Part shown: piece after piece, positions 12,003-24,100 of the stretch
How positions within the stretch are numbered: position 1 is the first letter of the stretch
Layout: every line of letters starts with the position of its first letter
Assembly (NCBI GenBank): GCA_027943245.1
Contig: JANDJZ010000032.1
Coordinates: forward strand, 124,001 to 188,000
Origin: Acanthamoeba sp. SK_2022b
Taxonomy: Eukaryota > Discosea > Longamoebia > Acanthamoebidae
DNA: 64,000 nucleotides
Reading direction: 5' to 3'
Position numbers and translations under genes: made by a program
The notes under the pieces: model-generated
Seen by the model: only the letters and a program-made list of their open reading frames with translations
What the model was told of the DNA's origin: nothing
Databases searched by the model: none

Positions 12003-13704
12003 ATGGAGATGAAGGCCGTGGCTGCGTCGGTGCCGCACGTGGTGAGGCTGCCCCCAGCCCACTTGGTGCCGATGCGACTCGACAAGTTTTTGAGCCAGTT
12101 CACGAGCATTAGTCGCAAGGACATCGAGAACCTGCACTACGCCGACCGCTCCCGCATCCAGATTCGCACCATCCATCCTGCACCGTCACTCAACACGAGC
12201 CCCTCCCTGCACGGCCTCGTCTATCTCGAGGAGGACCACGTCCTGGTCGATGGCCGAGAGATCGATTGGTACCTTTCTATTTTATAATTTTTTTAAAATA
12301 AATATTTAATATTGAAATAATGTATTGATATGGCTGCAAAGGCAGCACGAGTTGGAGCGGCTGAAGACGAGAGTGGTAGCGCTGAACAAGCCCAGTGGCG
12401 CCATCTCGGCGCTTAAGAACGACTACGGGAAGAAGACTCTCTCCGATTGCCTGCAAGGTCCGTCTGCAGCAACACGTTCCCTCGCAAGACCGACCTCTTG
12501 GTCGTTGTGCGATGTGTTTTCGCTGAGCTCTCTCTCCTCGCTTTCCCCTGCAGGCATGCCGGAGGGGTTCGGCTGCATCGGCCGGCTCGATAAGGACACG
12601 ACCGGCCTCCTCATGTTCACCAACGATGGCGACTTGGGCCATGTCATCACCAAGAAGGGCAATCAGTAGGCGCGCCTTCCCGTTCCGTCAATATGCGTGC
12701 CTAACCCTTCATTGTTGCTTATCAACAACAACCCACAACAACCCGTTGCTCAGGATCAGCAAGATCTACGAGTTGACGATAGCGGAATCGGGCCTTACCA
12801 TGGACGATCACCGCATACAACAGATGCTGCATGGTGTTGATTTGTACAAGGACGAGGAGCCCGCCAAAGCCGTCCACATCACCATCCATCCGAGCACGGA
12901 CGCCGCCACCGCTACGATGCCCGCGACGGACAGCGTCCAATCGGAAGAGGGGCCGCACAAGAGGAAGAGCGCGGGCGAGACCGCGCGAGATGATGATAGC
13001 GACAACAGAGAGATGAAGAGACGGAAAGAGGAGGAGACCAGCGAGGCGATGGAGAACGAAGAACGACGCAAAGCGAAGCTGGAGAACGAAAGCGAGCCAG
13101 GAGGTAGCGGCCGTGGCGAGCCGCAGGAGGAGAAGAAGCAGAAGGTGAGCAAGAAGCAGAGGAGGCTTCTGGCGCGAGGCGCCACCACCAAGCTATCCCT
13201 CGAGATACGGGAGGGCAGGAACCGCGTTATTCGACGCATGTGTGCCCGCGTGCGCCTACCGCTGCTCCACCTGCATCGCGTTCGTATCGGCAACATCGAC
13301 CTCGATGACATCGGGCTCACCGGGCGACTCGGTATCACTCCACTCCCCAGCGCTGCTCTACTGCGCAGGACCGGCGGGACGCACTAAGGGTCGTACGTGT
13401 TGTGGGGACAGGCGAGTGGCGCTTCGTGGACGATGAGAAGATCGAAGAGCTGTGGCGGATGGTGGGCGGCAGGGACGAGGCGGTAACACGCCAGCAGGTG
13501 ATGGCCCTGGCCGGCCGCATCAGACGAGCGCGCGAGGAGGCCGCCGGGGCCCAAGCCAATGCTACAGAGCTTCGGCCAAACACAGATGTGGAGGAGCGGG
13601 ATGGAGACGGGGAGCCCGCGTCGGGTTTGAAGCGGCTGGAGGCCTGGTTCTCGCGCCATCGCCTCACGTCCTTCATCGACGATGACCTTCCCTCTCAGTC
13701 TTGA
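12003..13704 (+). CDS. RsuA/RluB-family pseudouridine synthase with S4 domain and charged insert
   Basis: Exons 12003-12268, 12342-12457, 12554-12665, 12760-13331 and 13412-13704 agree in phase and give 452 residues. An S4 RNA-binding domain opens the protein (MRLDKFLSQFTSISRKDIENL-like). It is followed by the family strand VVALNKPSG, the catalytic box GCIGRLDKDTTGLLMFTNDG with the nucleophilic aspartate, KIYELTI, and the C-terminal LEIREGRNRVIRRMC...LHRVRIGNIDL and LTGRLGEWR. Between the KIYELTI and LEIREGRN elements sits a low-complexity insert of about 90 residues rich in K, E and S. Bacterial relatives modify 16S or 23S rRNA; the nuclear gene may act on organellar or cytosolic rRNA. No clear presequence is visible at the first ATG, so location is open. 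Confidence 0.88.
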
Positions 13705-13853
13705 CGGTCCAGCCCTTGCCCCATCTCAACACTGGCGAACCACACAAAGCAAGAAAAACGCTAAAAATGAGAATGAGGAAACGAAAGGGGCTTGTCTTCT
13801 CTTTGAGCTTAAGTTGTCCAAGGACAAGCCCAAGTTTCCGAACGCGGTAGAAG

Positions 13854-14865
13854 ATGGCGGCCTGGCTTGCACTCGGGGCCAAGGCGAGCAACAGGAAGGC
13901 GGAGGAGGATGACGATGACCTGCCGGTGCTTTCCAGCGAGGCGCTACTAGCCCTCAACGAGTTCCTGTCAGAGCGGACCCAGCTGGCCAAGGCTCCCGAT
14001 GGTGCAGACGTCGATGAGGACTGGCAACTGTCTCAGTTTTGGGTACACACAAGTTGATTTCTTACATATATTGTCTCCTCACCACCTTCTACTGGCCAGT
14101 ACACCGACGACACCGCCCGTACGCTGGCCGAAGAGGCTCTGGAGCAAGCGGGCCCAGGAGGTCGCATCGCCTTTGTTTCTACCCCGTCTGCCTTCGTCGC
14201 CCTCAAGGTGCCCCAACCCGCTCCTCTTGAAAGGAATGCGTGGCATGCTTGCCAAAAGCCATACGCTTATTTGTGTGTTGAGTGCAGAAGCTGCTGGCAG
14301 AAAGGGCCAAGCACCAGGAGGTGGAGATGGTGCTGTTCGAGTACGACAGGCGGTTCGAGCAAGCCTACCCCGATGAGTTCGTGTTCTACGACTACAAGCA
14401 TCCCACCACGTTTGGCGATACACCCAACAACTCGGTGCGACAAACGCGCTGCACTCTTGCATTGCCGGTTTCAGGAAGGCTTAACTTGCTGCAGGAGAAG
14501 TACAGAGCCTCCTTTGACATGGTGCTTATCGACCCGCCGTTCCTATCTGAGGAGTGTCTGCGCGAATATATCGCAAGCGTGCGCTTCCTCTCCAAGCCCG
14601 ACGCTCGCTTTCTGGCTGCCACCGGTACCGTCTATCTCCTCGATACTGCTCGTTGGCGTCATCTTGATCGCGCTGCGATGTCTCAGGGCGAGTGATGACG
14701 GACTACCTGCTTGCTCTGGAGAATGTGGGCTGCGGCGCCATACGCGAGTGCCAGTGGCGGCCCCAGCACAAGAAGCTCGCCAACGATTTCAACTGCTGCA
14801 CCAACTACACCTCCACACGACTCAACGCCACAAGCGCTGCTGTAGGGGGCTCCCCCAACGCCTAA
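13854..14865 (+). CDS. EEF1AKMT1: eEF1A lysine methyltransferase 1 (N6AMT2/Efm5 family)
   Basis: Exons 13854-14042, 14100-14207, 14288-14434, 14495-14624 and 14687-14865 agree in phase and give 250 residues. Family landmarks occur in order: WQLSQFWYTDDTARTLAEEA, GRIAFVSTPSAFVALK, VLFEYDRRFE, FVFYDYKHP, FDMVLIDPPFLSEECLREY with the DPPF motif, and LANDFNCCTNYTS near the end. These are the diagnostic blocks of EEF1AKMT1/Efm5, which methylates a lysine of elongation factor 1A using S-adenosylmethionine. An N-terminal acidic helix (about residues 15-60) precedes the QFWY block, as in relatives. Convergent with the KNOP1-like gene, with only 70 bases between stop codons. Confidence 0.9.
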
Positions 14866-14935
14866 CAAGAAGCAACATGTACAGAGGAAGGCGAAGAAGG
14901 GAACGAGCCTTAAAATAAATGATAAGAGTTTGCAA

Positions 14936-15853
14936 TTAATCGTCGAATTTCGTCGATTTGGGCTGGGTGTCGATGTAAAGCTTCGAAGAAGCCTTGCCGC
15001 CGGGGTAGGGATGGGGATGAGGCTCGGCACTACGATCTGACTTCTTGGCACCTGAATCGAGGCCGATACCGCCCCGGAAGTTGCGCCGCTGAAGGGCATC
15101 TTCGAATTGGGAAGTGAGATCGTTCGTGATCTTCTTCTCGGTCGTCGAGTCGATTGCTGAAGGTTCGGCTGGCGTAGAGGCCGCGCGCAGGCTGCCAAAG
15201 AGGCCCTTCTTCTGCGGCTGCGTATCCCCGGCCTTCTTCGCCCCCATGAGTCGCAGAAACTTGTTCTTCCTTTCATCGTCGCCGAACGAGCTTGCCTCCC
15301 AGTTGTTCCATCCCGCACTCTGATCGGCCCCGTTGCTTGAAGTAGAAGTGATGGTAGACGCTGCGGCCTCGACCTCCTTCTCTTTCGCTGACTCGGCGTT
15401 GTTCGATTTCGCGTCCTTGTCTTCGGCAGCCTTCTTCTTGGACTTGTTTTTCTTCTTCTCCTTCTTCTTGTCCTTCTCTTTCTTGTCCTTCGAAGACTTC
15501 TCCTCTTCGTCACTGCTCTGCGCGGTCTTCTTGTCCTTTCTCTTCTCCTTCTTCGCTTTCTTCTTTCTCCTCGCGCTGGTCTCTTGATTCATACTGGCAT
15601 TGTTCTGCTTGATGGGATCCTTGGGACCGTCGTCGCGGTACTTGCTTGCATCTTCTTCTTTATCCTCGGCCTCATCGCCGTCCCTTTTCCGCTTATTGCT
15701 CTTCCGCTTGGTTTGTGCCATAGCTTCCTCCTTTTTGGCCTTGCGCGCCTTCTTCAGTTTCTTCTTGTCCCGCTTCCCGGTGGTATGCTCCTCCACCTCC
15801 TCGTTCATGTTAGGGATAGAATCGTCCTTTGCCACCTTCCGCTTGCTCATCAT
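14936..15853 (-). CDS. Lysine-rich protein with C-terminal SMAP domain (KNOP1-like)
   Basis: Single open frame of 305 residues, ATG at 15853. The first about 175 residues are a K/E/D/S-rich disordered region with dense KKKK-type clusters, suited to nucleolar targeting. The C-terminal third contains WNNWEASSFGDDERKNKFLR, LMGAKK and SQFEDALQRRNFRGGIGL, the blocks of the small-acidic-protein-like (SMAP) domain found at the end of KNOP1 and relatives. The function of that domain is not well known; a nucleolar or ribosome-biogenesis link is inference. The absence of introns is unusual among its neighbours. Divergent from the F-box gene at 16093. Confidence 0.75.
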   Translation of the reverse strand: MMSKRKVAKDDSIPNMNEEVEEHTTGKRDKKKLKKARKAKKEEAMAQTKRKSNKRKRDGDEAEDKEEDASKYRDDGPKDPIKQNNASMNQETSARRKKKAKKEKRKDKKTAQSSDEEEKSSKDKKEKDKKKEKKKNKSKKKAAEDKDAKSNNAESAKEKEVEAAASTITSTSSNGADQSAGWNNWEASSFGDDERKNKFLRLMGAKKAGDTQPQKKGLFGSLRAASTPAEPSAIDSTTEKKITNDLTSQFEDALQRRNFRGGIGLDSGAKKSDRSAEPHPHPYPGGKASSKLYIDTQPKSTKFDD

Positions 15854-16092
15854 TGTTTGAATTAATCTGCCGGCCCCGCTAGATCGTTAGCACGGCCGTT
15901 GGGCAGATCTTTCTCCGTTTTCTGTTGTTTTCCTCGTCTGATAAGCAATACTTGGCATTCTGCAAAGCGAAATTTCGTCTGGCCGCTGGCCTTGTCGCAC
16001 GGCCGACGGTGATGTAGTGGGCTGAACTCCACACCCCCAATCCCCACACATTCAGTTCTCTTGCGGCAGGAACGAACTGAAACGGCAGAGTG

Positions 16093-17692
16093 ATGCTGGG
16101 TTCGAACGTGATGGCATCGCTCGAGGAAGAGAATGAGGTGCTGCTGGCTCGCTATTGCAAGGCGTCCTTCCTTCCTCCTCTGGGAAACTTGAGTTCTGTG
16201 GCCACGAAAGGCGGAGGTAGTGCGCGCCCCTGCTTCCGTCCGCGATGGCTCACCGCTGCCGAGGAGGCCTCTCCCCTCCCCAGCACTCTTCATGGGCTGG
16301 ACGGTCCCGAGGACTGCAGTCGCCCCGGTTTGGTCTTCGCGGATGAGGTCGACGACCAACAGCAGAGCCCGTTGCTGGCACTGCCTGAGGAGCTGCTGTG
16401 GCTGGTGTGGGAGCTGAGCCGACCCACCCCGGAAGACCTCTGCCGCTGGAGCCTAGTGTGCCGCCGGTTCGACCGCGTCGCCTGCGGCCACGTCGCCTTG
16501 TGGGTGCCCTTCCTGCCGCCCAACACCGACCTTCCTGCGCTCCTGGCCCTCACCACCCACCGCCACGACCCCACCGCTTCGTCGCCTTCTCATCACCGTG
16601 TCAACCCCAAGGTACCTCCTTGTCCCAAATGTGGAGCCACACGCAGCGGCGCCCTGTCATCATCAGGTAGTGAGATGACGAGAACAGGAGCTCTACAGGG
16701 CGGGGCGACGCCTGCAGTACGGTCGGCTGCAGCGGCGTATCGATGCCTGGGCACGGGCCGTGGCCAAGGCCACATCATTCGACGACGGGTAGGCCATCCT
16801 GCTGCGACAAAAGGCAGCGAGAGACTCGTGGTTTGCTGAGCTTATGCGTGTGCGTGTGTGTGTATTCGTTACCGGCCGCACAGGGAAGAGGTCGCAGAAC
16901 AAGAGCACGAACAAGTTGCAGCCGATGATCACGATAGCAAGGCGCCGAAGCCCAACGATGGTGACGAGGAGACGGTGTGCCCACGTACGCTCTTCAGGGA
17001 CACCTTCGTGTACCTGCGGCGAGAACCTTTAGAACCGATCCAGTCCTTTAAGATGTTCCTGTGGGACACGGGTGCGTGCGTGTACTCCTCCACTGGTATT
17101 CCGATTCACTCACTGACGGTGATAATGGAAACCAAGTAATCAAGTCGTTGACGACGCGGAGGTCCGACCGGCTTGAGATGCAAGTGTTGTCGACGCCGAC
17201 GCCGCTGCCCATGCTCTCCGTCCGCTTCTATCCGCTCCCGCAACGCACTCCGGTCATAAAGTACGTGGTCATCTGGAACTACTTCCCCTTCCACGAACCC
17301 AAGGTCACCGCCGTCGACTCCGAGGTACGTCTGCCGCCGCTCCAGCCAACCAGCGAAAAGGCCTTCGCTCACCACGATTGGCACGGGTGTTCTCTTCAGG
17401 TGTTTGGCCTTCCTCCGCTTCCGGCCTCAGTCAAAGCGAAGAGGGCCAAGAGCATGTACCTCGGATCGAAACCGTCGGCCGACCACCTTAAGGTCTCCAT
17501 CGATGCCAAGATGCAATTCGTGCAGGAGGTCCTGGATGAGCTGTTCCAGTTCGTTTCGGTGGGCTCTTTCCCTCCCCGTACTTTCCTTCTGGCGACACTG
17601 AACCCCCCCCGCTCTCCTCTTGCACACAGGACCACGTACACGTGGTCAACTCCGAAACGAGGCGCTCGCCCTCCTCCTGCATACTCAGCTGA
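16093..17692 (+). CDS. F-box protein of unknown target class
   Basis: At least five exons; ATG 16093 and stop 17690-17692 follow the last exon (DHVHVVNSETRRS...). An F-box lies at about residues 97-145 (LLALPEELLWLVWELSR, LCRWSLVCRRFDRVACGHVA, LW). Downstream come a CPKCG knuckle, a helix (RAGRRLQYGRLQRRIDAWAR), an acidic linker, and a conserved-looking beta-rich part (TFVYLRREPLEPIQSFKMFL, VLSTPTPLPMLSVRFYPLPQ, IKYVVIWNYFPFHEPKV). I recognise no standard substrate-binding repeat (LRR, WD40, Kelch). The expected role is a Skp1-Cul1 adaptor. Splice junctions between about 16.67 and 17.0 kb are approximate. The last exon reads against the convergent convertase gene, 154 bases away. Confidence 0.65.
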
Positions 17693-17845
17693 GCGATCCT
17701 CCCATTCGTCTCGGAGCCCCATAACCACAACATGTAATGTAGTCCATCCAGCTCACAACCCGTGCGGTATTGCTCCCGTCTCTCCGCCCCTCTCTGCGTG
17801 AGTATCTGCCGCACATGACTGTGTGGGCTGGGCGTCACGCTTGGC

Positions 17846-20652
17846 CTTACGGACTTGTTCCGTGGAGAGTGAGCGTGACTGAGGCGATGGATTGCGCGCC
17901 TGTGGCATCGCAACCATAATCACAATGGGGTGAGGCAGCGTTGGCTAGCAGCGCTGAGCGGGAGGGGCATACCAGCCGGGTTGGGCAGTTCGTCCGAGAC
18001 GATCAGCGTCCACGTGCCCTCTGATGCCTCGCCCCAATGGCGCATGGAGGTGAACGTCCAGTTATAGCCAGCGTGTCTGTCGCTGTGGGTCACGGCCAGC
18101 ACACTGGACGTTCCCGAGGGTGACACTAGCAGGATGTGGAGGTCTGTGAAGTGTGCGTGAGTGGCCTGCTATGGGTACACTCATGGCCAATGGGAGGCGA
18201 TGTACCTCCACGGCGTGGGTGAGTGGCGACGAAGGTGAGTTCGACGTGCTGGAGTAGAAGGTCAAACATGTTGGCAAGCCAGCAAGCACTCGATAGAGGG
18301 GGGGGGTAACGGGCATTACCTCCACAGTGAGCTTGTTGGTGACCTGGATGGTGACTGACACTCCTCTTCGATCATTGTCGGGTATAGCCTGCCAAGCTGG
18401 AGAGTGAGTCGAGTGGGTCATGCACTGCGGGGGTGGAGCGTGAAACCAGTCTCGGGGTCACGGTGACTTGAACTGGCGCGGCAGCCCCAGGAAGCAGCGG
18501 CGCGGAGGCCGCCATAGCAGTGGCAGCTCCCACATCACACAGCCCGAAACCGTACTGTCACCATTAAGGAGTCAGATGGAGAACGGTTCAGGAGCAAGGG
18601 AAACGATGTATGTTAGCGAGGTGTACTTTGTGGTTGACATGGAGGCCAGCCCCATTGACCACCCAGTCGTCATCTCCGGGATCGGTCTTCTTGGCCGTAC
18701 GTACCAGTATGTTTTGCACGTCCTGTCACGCCAACATGCGTCAGCCCCACACTTGACAGGATGGACTTCCTGTCACCTACCCTCCACGTTACAAGAGGAT
18801 TGGCCTCCAAGATGAGCCCAATGGCTCCGGCAATCATCGGAGCGGAAGCAGATGTCCCTGAGAAGGACGATCTTGGTCCAGATGCACTGCGTGAGAACTC
18901 ATCATGGGTGGAGGGTAAAGCAAGGAACTTTACGTGCAGCCGTTATGGACAGCGGTGGTGCTCACGCCAGGAGGAGAGGAAGTGGCACTCACCACAAGGG
19001 GCGCTCCCTCTTCGCTGTAGTAGGCTCTCCGCCCGTTGCCATCAGTCGAGGCAATGGCAATAGTGTAGATGCTGTTGGCGTACTGCGTGTTGCTCGTGGT
19101 ATGAGATATCAATTAATTAGGGAATGAGTGGAGGAGTAGATAGGTACGCCATCATAATTGACGTTGTCCCTGTTACCGCCGTTGCCTCCGGCCCATACGA
19201 AGATCGTCCCCAAACCGCCTCTGCCATTCTTGATGGCCTCTCGGAACGCGGCCTGCAATACCGCGCCTGGCGCTTCCTTTCGGTTGCCATCGTCGACCGG
19301 ACCTGATTCAGCAATTAGCCGCCAAACGCGTGGGAACAGATACTGGAAAGCGGTACCCCAGGACGCCGAGTAGATGTGGTTCAGGTCGGTGCGGTAGGTG
19401 AGGCCCGTCGCCTCCTGATGTTCCCCCCACCAAGCGGGGTCACTAGCCAGTTGGCGATAGAGTTGCGGCGAGTGGTGAACGCACCAGGGCATCAGTGGTG
19501 CGACCTGAGATGAGTCTTTGCGCGCTAACCTCGGCCCTAAGCCAAGTTGAGGCAATCAGTTGGTACCAAAAAAGAATGCATGCACGAGAGGATTCCGTAC
19601 TCATAAGCCACACCAACGCCGCACGTACGGTCGTTCATGCCAGCGTACGCCAGGCCAGCACAAGCTACGTAAGGGAACGGTATGAGGCACTTGGAGAAAC
19701 CACACAAGGGGAGGGATATGGTGGGGTGGAGTACAGGTGCCGTGAGTATCATCGGGCGCAGCTGGGGAAGGGTCGTCGTCGTTGGCGTTCCAGTCGTGAG
19801 AACCCGACGCCTGAAACCGAGCCTCGCCAAAATCCTTGTGGCGCCACTCCACGCCGTCGTCCACAATGCTAATACCTGGGGTGGTATGGGTAGGGTGGCG
19901 AATGAAGCTACATGTCTAAGGTGGGGGCGTACTGATGCCCTTGCCCGATAGCCCCCTCTCCCAAGCGGGGATAACGTTAAGGTCGGCTCCTTCGGAATTG
20001 TGAATGTGAAACTGGGCTCCGAACAGAGGGTCTGTATTATGCATATGAGACTAGGATTGATAGATAAGAGGACATGGGCCATAAAGGGTACCAGAGACAG
20101 GAGTCATGCGCTTGGCGTGCTGGCGCTCCTTCTGCATCTCCGACCATTCAACGTGCGGATGAGACCCCAGCATGCTGTCCACCTGGTGCCTCGACCTCAG
20201 TCAGATACCATCTAGCTCAGCAACAACGGCATGTGTGCGCACCTCTTCAATGCTCCTCTTGGCGCGATGCTCTGGGTCGTGTTCTAGCAGGAAGTAGTCG
20301 GGAAGGTTGGCTATCCGCCCAATGACGCGACACTGTTTTGGGAGCACCTATTAGCCTGGCCCCACACCCTGTCGCCTGTGGAGCCGTACACCGTGCTCCT
20401 CCGCCAGCTTCGTCAGCTTCAACAACTGATCTGATTCACCTTGGGAGGAAGATGCTGGCAGCATGACAGCCCACAACGTTCCGTTCTTGGTAACCGTGTC
20501 CATGACTAGACTCAGGGGCGTCAGCAAAAATGATGGTGGTGGCCGTGGGAGTGATAAGCACCGTGCGGAGCTGCGTCGGTATCTCCAAACAGGACAGCAG
20601 CCAGCATGCTCACGGCAATCCCTGCCAGTACTAGGCGAAGATAGCTCTTCAT
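17846..20652 (-). CDS. Kexin/furin-like proprotein convertase (S8B subtilase with P domain)
   Basis: Multi-exon gene; ATG 20652 opens a signal peptide (MKSYLRLVLAGIAVSMLAAV). Exon 2 (LWAVMLPASS...) and a later exon (IANLPDYFLLEHDPEHRAKRS) form the inhibitory prodomain with a dibasic maturation site. Catalytic residues: Asp in VDDGVEWRHKDF (about 19861), His in DDTHGT (19744), Ser in GTSASAP (18850-18852), and the oxyanion Asn in WAGGNGG. Kexin-type blocks IYSASWG, GRGGLGTIFVWAGGNGGN and AIGLILEANP are intact. A P domain follows (VSVTIQVTNKLTVEV, LLVSPSGTSSVLAVTHSD-like, WGEASEGTWTLIVSDE, then ASVTLTLHGTSP and stop). No transmembrane or Cys-rich tail follows the P domain, so the product is probably luminal or secreted. 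It should cleave after dibasic sites in the secretory pathway. Confidence 0.88.
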
Positions 20653-21136
20653 GCTTCGATGTGCTGGTCAGGGAAGCTTGTAGGTGAGGCAAGGAAAAAA
20701 AGGAGCTGTCTCGTAATGGACATGCATCTCATTTAGGACATGACGGCCAAAAGGCGCCTAAAAAGCTCGGTCATTCTGCGAACGGTTCCGGCGTGTTTGT
20801 TCTGTGACAGAAAAGGAAGGGTATCATGCAACATGCGAATCGCTTGCCACTTGAGCTCGTCCGCCACACCACGACGCCAAAGGCCTTTCGAGGCAGGGTT
20901 TACGTTGCGTAAAGGGTGCCTTCTTCTCGCCGTGGTCATCGTGGAGCGTAATACGAATGGCTGTATTTTTATCTCTTATGCTGGTCTGGTGAGAACCGGA
21001 ACAACGCTGCTTAGTCGCCTGGGCCACAAGGTACGTAACATATACACATGGATTGCGGCTGATCTCTCTCAGAGAAAGCCTTTGCTCTGAGAGGAACAGC
21101 CAGTCTTCGGATAAGTCGGGCTCGCACAGAGCTATC
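20653..21136. other. Intergenic interval, convertase 5' side to USP 3' side
   Basis: 484 bases. No gene I can support; short frames on both strands lack family resemblance. A 9-bp perfect hairpin (21066-21074 with 21085-21093, loop 10) lies about 45 bases past the USP stop codon and could be in its 3' untranslated region. Confidence 0.6.
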
Positions 21137-24100
21137 TCAAAGCTGATCGATTGAGTCCTGAACGGGATCGGTACTGCTGCCGGGCGGGTAGGGCGGATCG
21201 TTCGTGAGAGGGTCGGCGGTGGCCTCGAAGTTCTCGGGGATGTCCTCCACCGTGCACTCGCCCTCGTACGGCACCGGAATCATCAGCCACCCCGGGTCTG
21301 GACACAACAACACAAAGCACGCGTATGCGCCGCCAGCGTTGGTTTGAGGGTCTTGCCGAAGGAGGGCTTGATGCGGGAGAATGGTCAAGTACCGTTGATG
21401 TCGTGGTGATGCGTGTTGAGCCAGTTCTCGACCCAGGCGAGCGGCTGGTAGTCGGCCTCCAAAGTGTTCAGGTATAGCTTGTCGAGCGCGTGGCGCGCAA
21501 CCCCGTTCTTCTCGTACAGCTTGTGGATCTGCAGGTGCCCGCCACCACCGCGGTTAAGCAAAACATCACACGCGCCGTATGCGCCTATGACGCGTATGAC
21601 GTACGAGGAATTTGATGTTAATTTCGGTAGTCTTGGGCAGCTTCTTCTTGTCTTCAAAGATCTCGAGGAGGTCCTTGATGTTATTCTCGACACGGATGAC
21701 CGTGTAGGAGTCATCCACCGCGAGCAGCCGCTCCATCACCGCCAACAGCGGCTTGAGCACGTCGTACGATGCACGCGCGATCGCCGTTCGCATCACCTGC
21801 ATCACCGTGTCCGTATTGGCTGACACACACACAACAACAACGACGGTCAGTGGTCCGCCCATAAAAGGGGATCTTGGGAAAGGGAGGGGTACTGCAGTTC
21901 TCCCAGACGAGGTGGCTGAGGAGGATGGCGGCCTCGGCGGCGACGTATTTGTTGTGATCCTTGACGAGCTGCGAGACAAAGGCCTCGTTGGCGAGGAAGG
22001 TATAGTCCCATCCCGCCAGCAGCAGCGGTTCGCCTGCACGCGTCGAAGGAAATTGCGTGAGACATGTCCCGCGCAAACACATGCGCTCGAGTGAGAAAGG
22101 CTCGCGGTACCCTCTTCCTGCGTGGGAGGATAGCGCGTGGTGCTGAGGCAGCCCTGCGTCTCGGCCGTCTGTTGCTGGTCCTCGCCGCCATTAGCGCCGT
22201 CGTCGTCGTTATCGGCGCGGCGCGCGGTGACGACCTGGTCGCGAGGCAGGTCGCAGCTGCGAGCCAGCAGCGACACACACGAAATGAGGGTGGAGTAGTC
22301 GGGATCCTCCCAACGGTTGCCCAGCTTGAACTTGGGCCGCTCCTGCATTTGATTTTTTGTTTGTTTGTTTGTTTGTTTGTTTTGTTTTGTTTTGTTTTGT
22401 TTTGTTTCGTTCGGTTGTTAAGCTGGTTGTGTTTAGAGCGCGGCGTACTTTGATGAAGGGCGAGTCTGGACCGAGGTACACATGCAGGAACTGGCCGATG
22501 ACGTTCATCGCCAGCAGGTAGCGTTTCTGGTTTTGGTTCGGGATTTGGTGTGGAGGTCAGGCGAGTGCGAGAGGAGCGAGAGGCAGCGGCGTGAGTGGCG
22601 TACCGCCACTGGCCCAATGCCGGCGAACTCGAGGAAGAAGGCGAAGTACTCCTTGAACTGCTTCCAGTAGCGAGTGGCCTCAGGCAGCTGCGTAAAATGG
22701 AAAAAGAGTGAGACCGGGTTGTTCCAGGTGCTTTCCAGGGGGACAGCTATGGCGTGCCATGGCGAGGATGCGGTCGACCAGAGGCCGAGCAAGCGCGGCC
22801 CTGTCCAAGTCGACATTCGCATCGGCCACCTCGTACTCCTGCGCGTCGCCACAGGACGACGTCCATCACGTGACCAACGAACAACGCGCCAGTCAGTCTC
22901 AAGATGGCGCGCGCACGCCCATAACGCAAACCACACAAAAGAACGGGGGACGCACCGATTGGAGGAGCACCCGTTGTTCGAGCGGGTCCTTTAGCAGAGT
23001 TTCCACCAGCGACGCAAGCAGTTCGGCAAACGAAGACCGCACCTTAAAATCAAAATAAAGGAATGTTACAATATATACAAAATGAGAAATGACAATAAAT
23101 AGATTGTTCCAATAAGAAAATATTACAATCTACAATACGACGGGAATAAAGAGAACGAACCTCCTCAACGGGACATTCCAAGAGCAGCTGAGTGAGAATG
23201 CGCTTGTCATCGATCAGCAGCGCCGCGAGCCATCGACACGCCTCCTTGCTCTCCTTGTAACTGTAGGCATCAAGGTCGAAGAGGGGAGGATGAAGGAGAG
23301 GGGTCGGTCGAGCTCATCTTCTCCAGCGTGCTCTTGAGCAGAAGCAGCAGCAAGCCGTACCGTTGGCGTAGCCGATCGGCGAACCTGGGCAAGATCTCCC
23401 GGTCCTTGGCGTGCGAGATCACCTCCAGGAAGAAGAAGGTCGCCACCTGTATGGTCTGAAGCGCCAGGCCTACACACACACACCACACACACACACACAC
23501 CAAACCACGGTTCGACGTAAGCCATCAAGCACCCACCGCACACACCACGCTGAGGTGGGCTACCGGGCGTGGTCGAATTGGCGCTGAGGTCGGTGAGGTG
23601 CCATAAAAAGCTGAAGTAGGCCGGGTCAAACAGCTTCTTCTCGTGGAGGAACCGCATGTTGTCCTCCCATACGTGCTCCAACAGCTTGCTGCAGCCTACG
23701 GTCTGTTGCTGCTGTGGCTGCTGTGGCTGCGGCTCTGCAACAGCGGCGCTGGTGTTGTCGACATCGCTCGGGCTCGACTCAACCGGCTGGGGCACCTTGC
23801 GCTGGTAGATGAGCATGTAGGCGTTTCGCGTCTTCTCGAATGTGCGCGGGAGCTTGGTCCGCGTGAAGGTGTCGTAGGACAGCAACGTCTCCTGTCCACC
23901 GTAGCACTCTGCCGGTATGCCCTGCGTTTGCCACAGTTCAGTTCAGTCCATAGGTGGCCTTGGCTATCTTTAGCCACGGAATGGCATGGACTGATGCCAC
24001 GGTGAGCGAGCGAGCACCTTGGCTGCAAATTCGGTCACCGTCTTATCGTTGAACTCGATCCAGCTGCTCTCGGCTCCACTCGCCGACCGGTCCTACGATC

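Noticed and set aside
10824..12176. 450-codon serine-rich minus-strand frame
   Set aside because: Antisense of E/A/R-rich codons gives serine; no family resemblance.
16090..16110. GGTTCGAA-like tRNA T-loop motif near 16100
   Set aside because: It lies inside the F-box coding exon and no cloverleaf can be formed around it.
20740..21090. Plus-strand frame of 116 codons in the convertase-USP spacer
   Set aside because: No homology-like motif, no splice context; probably chance.
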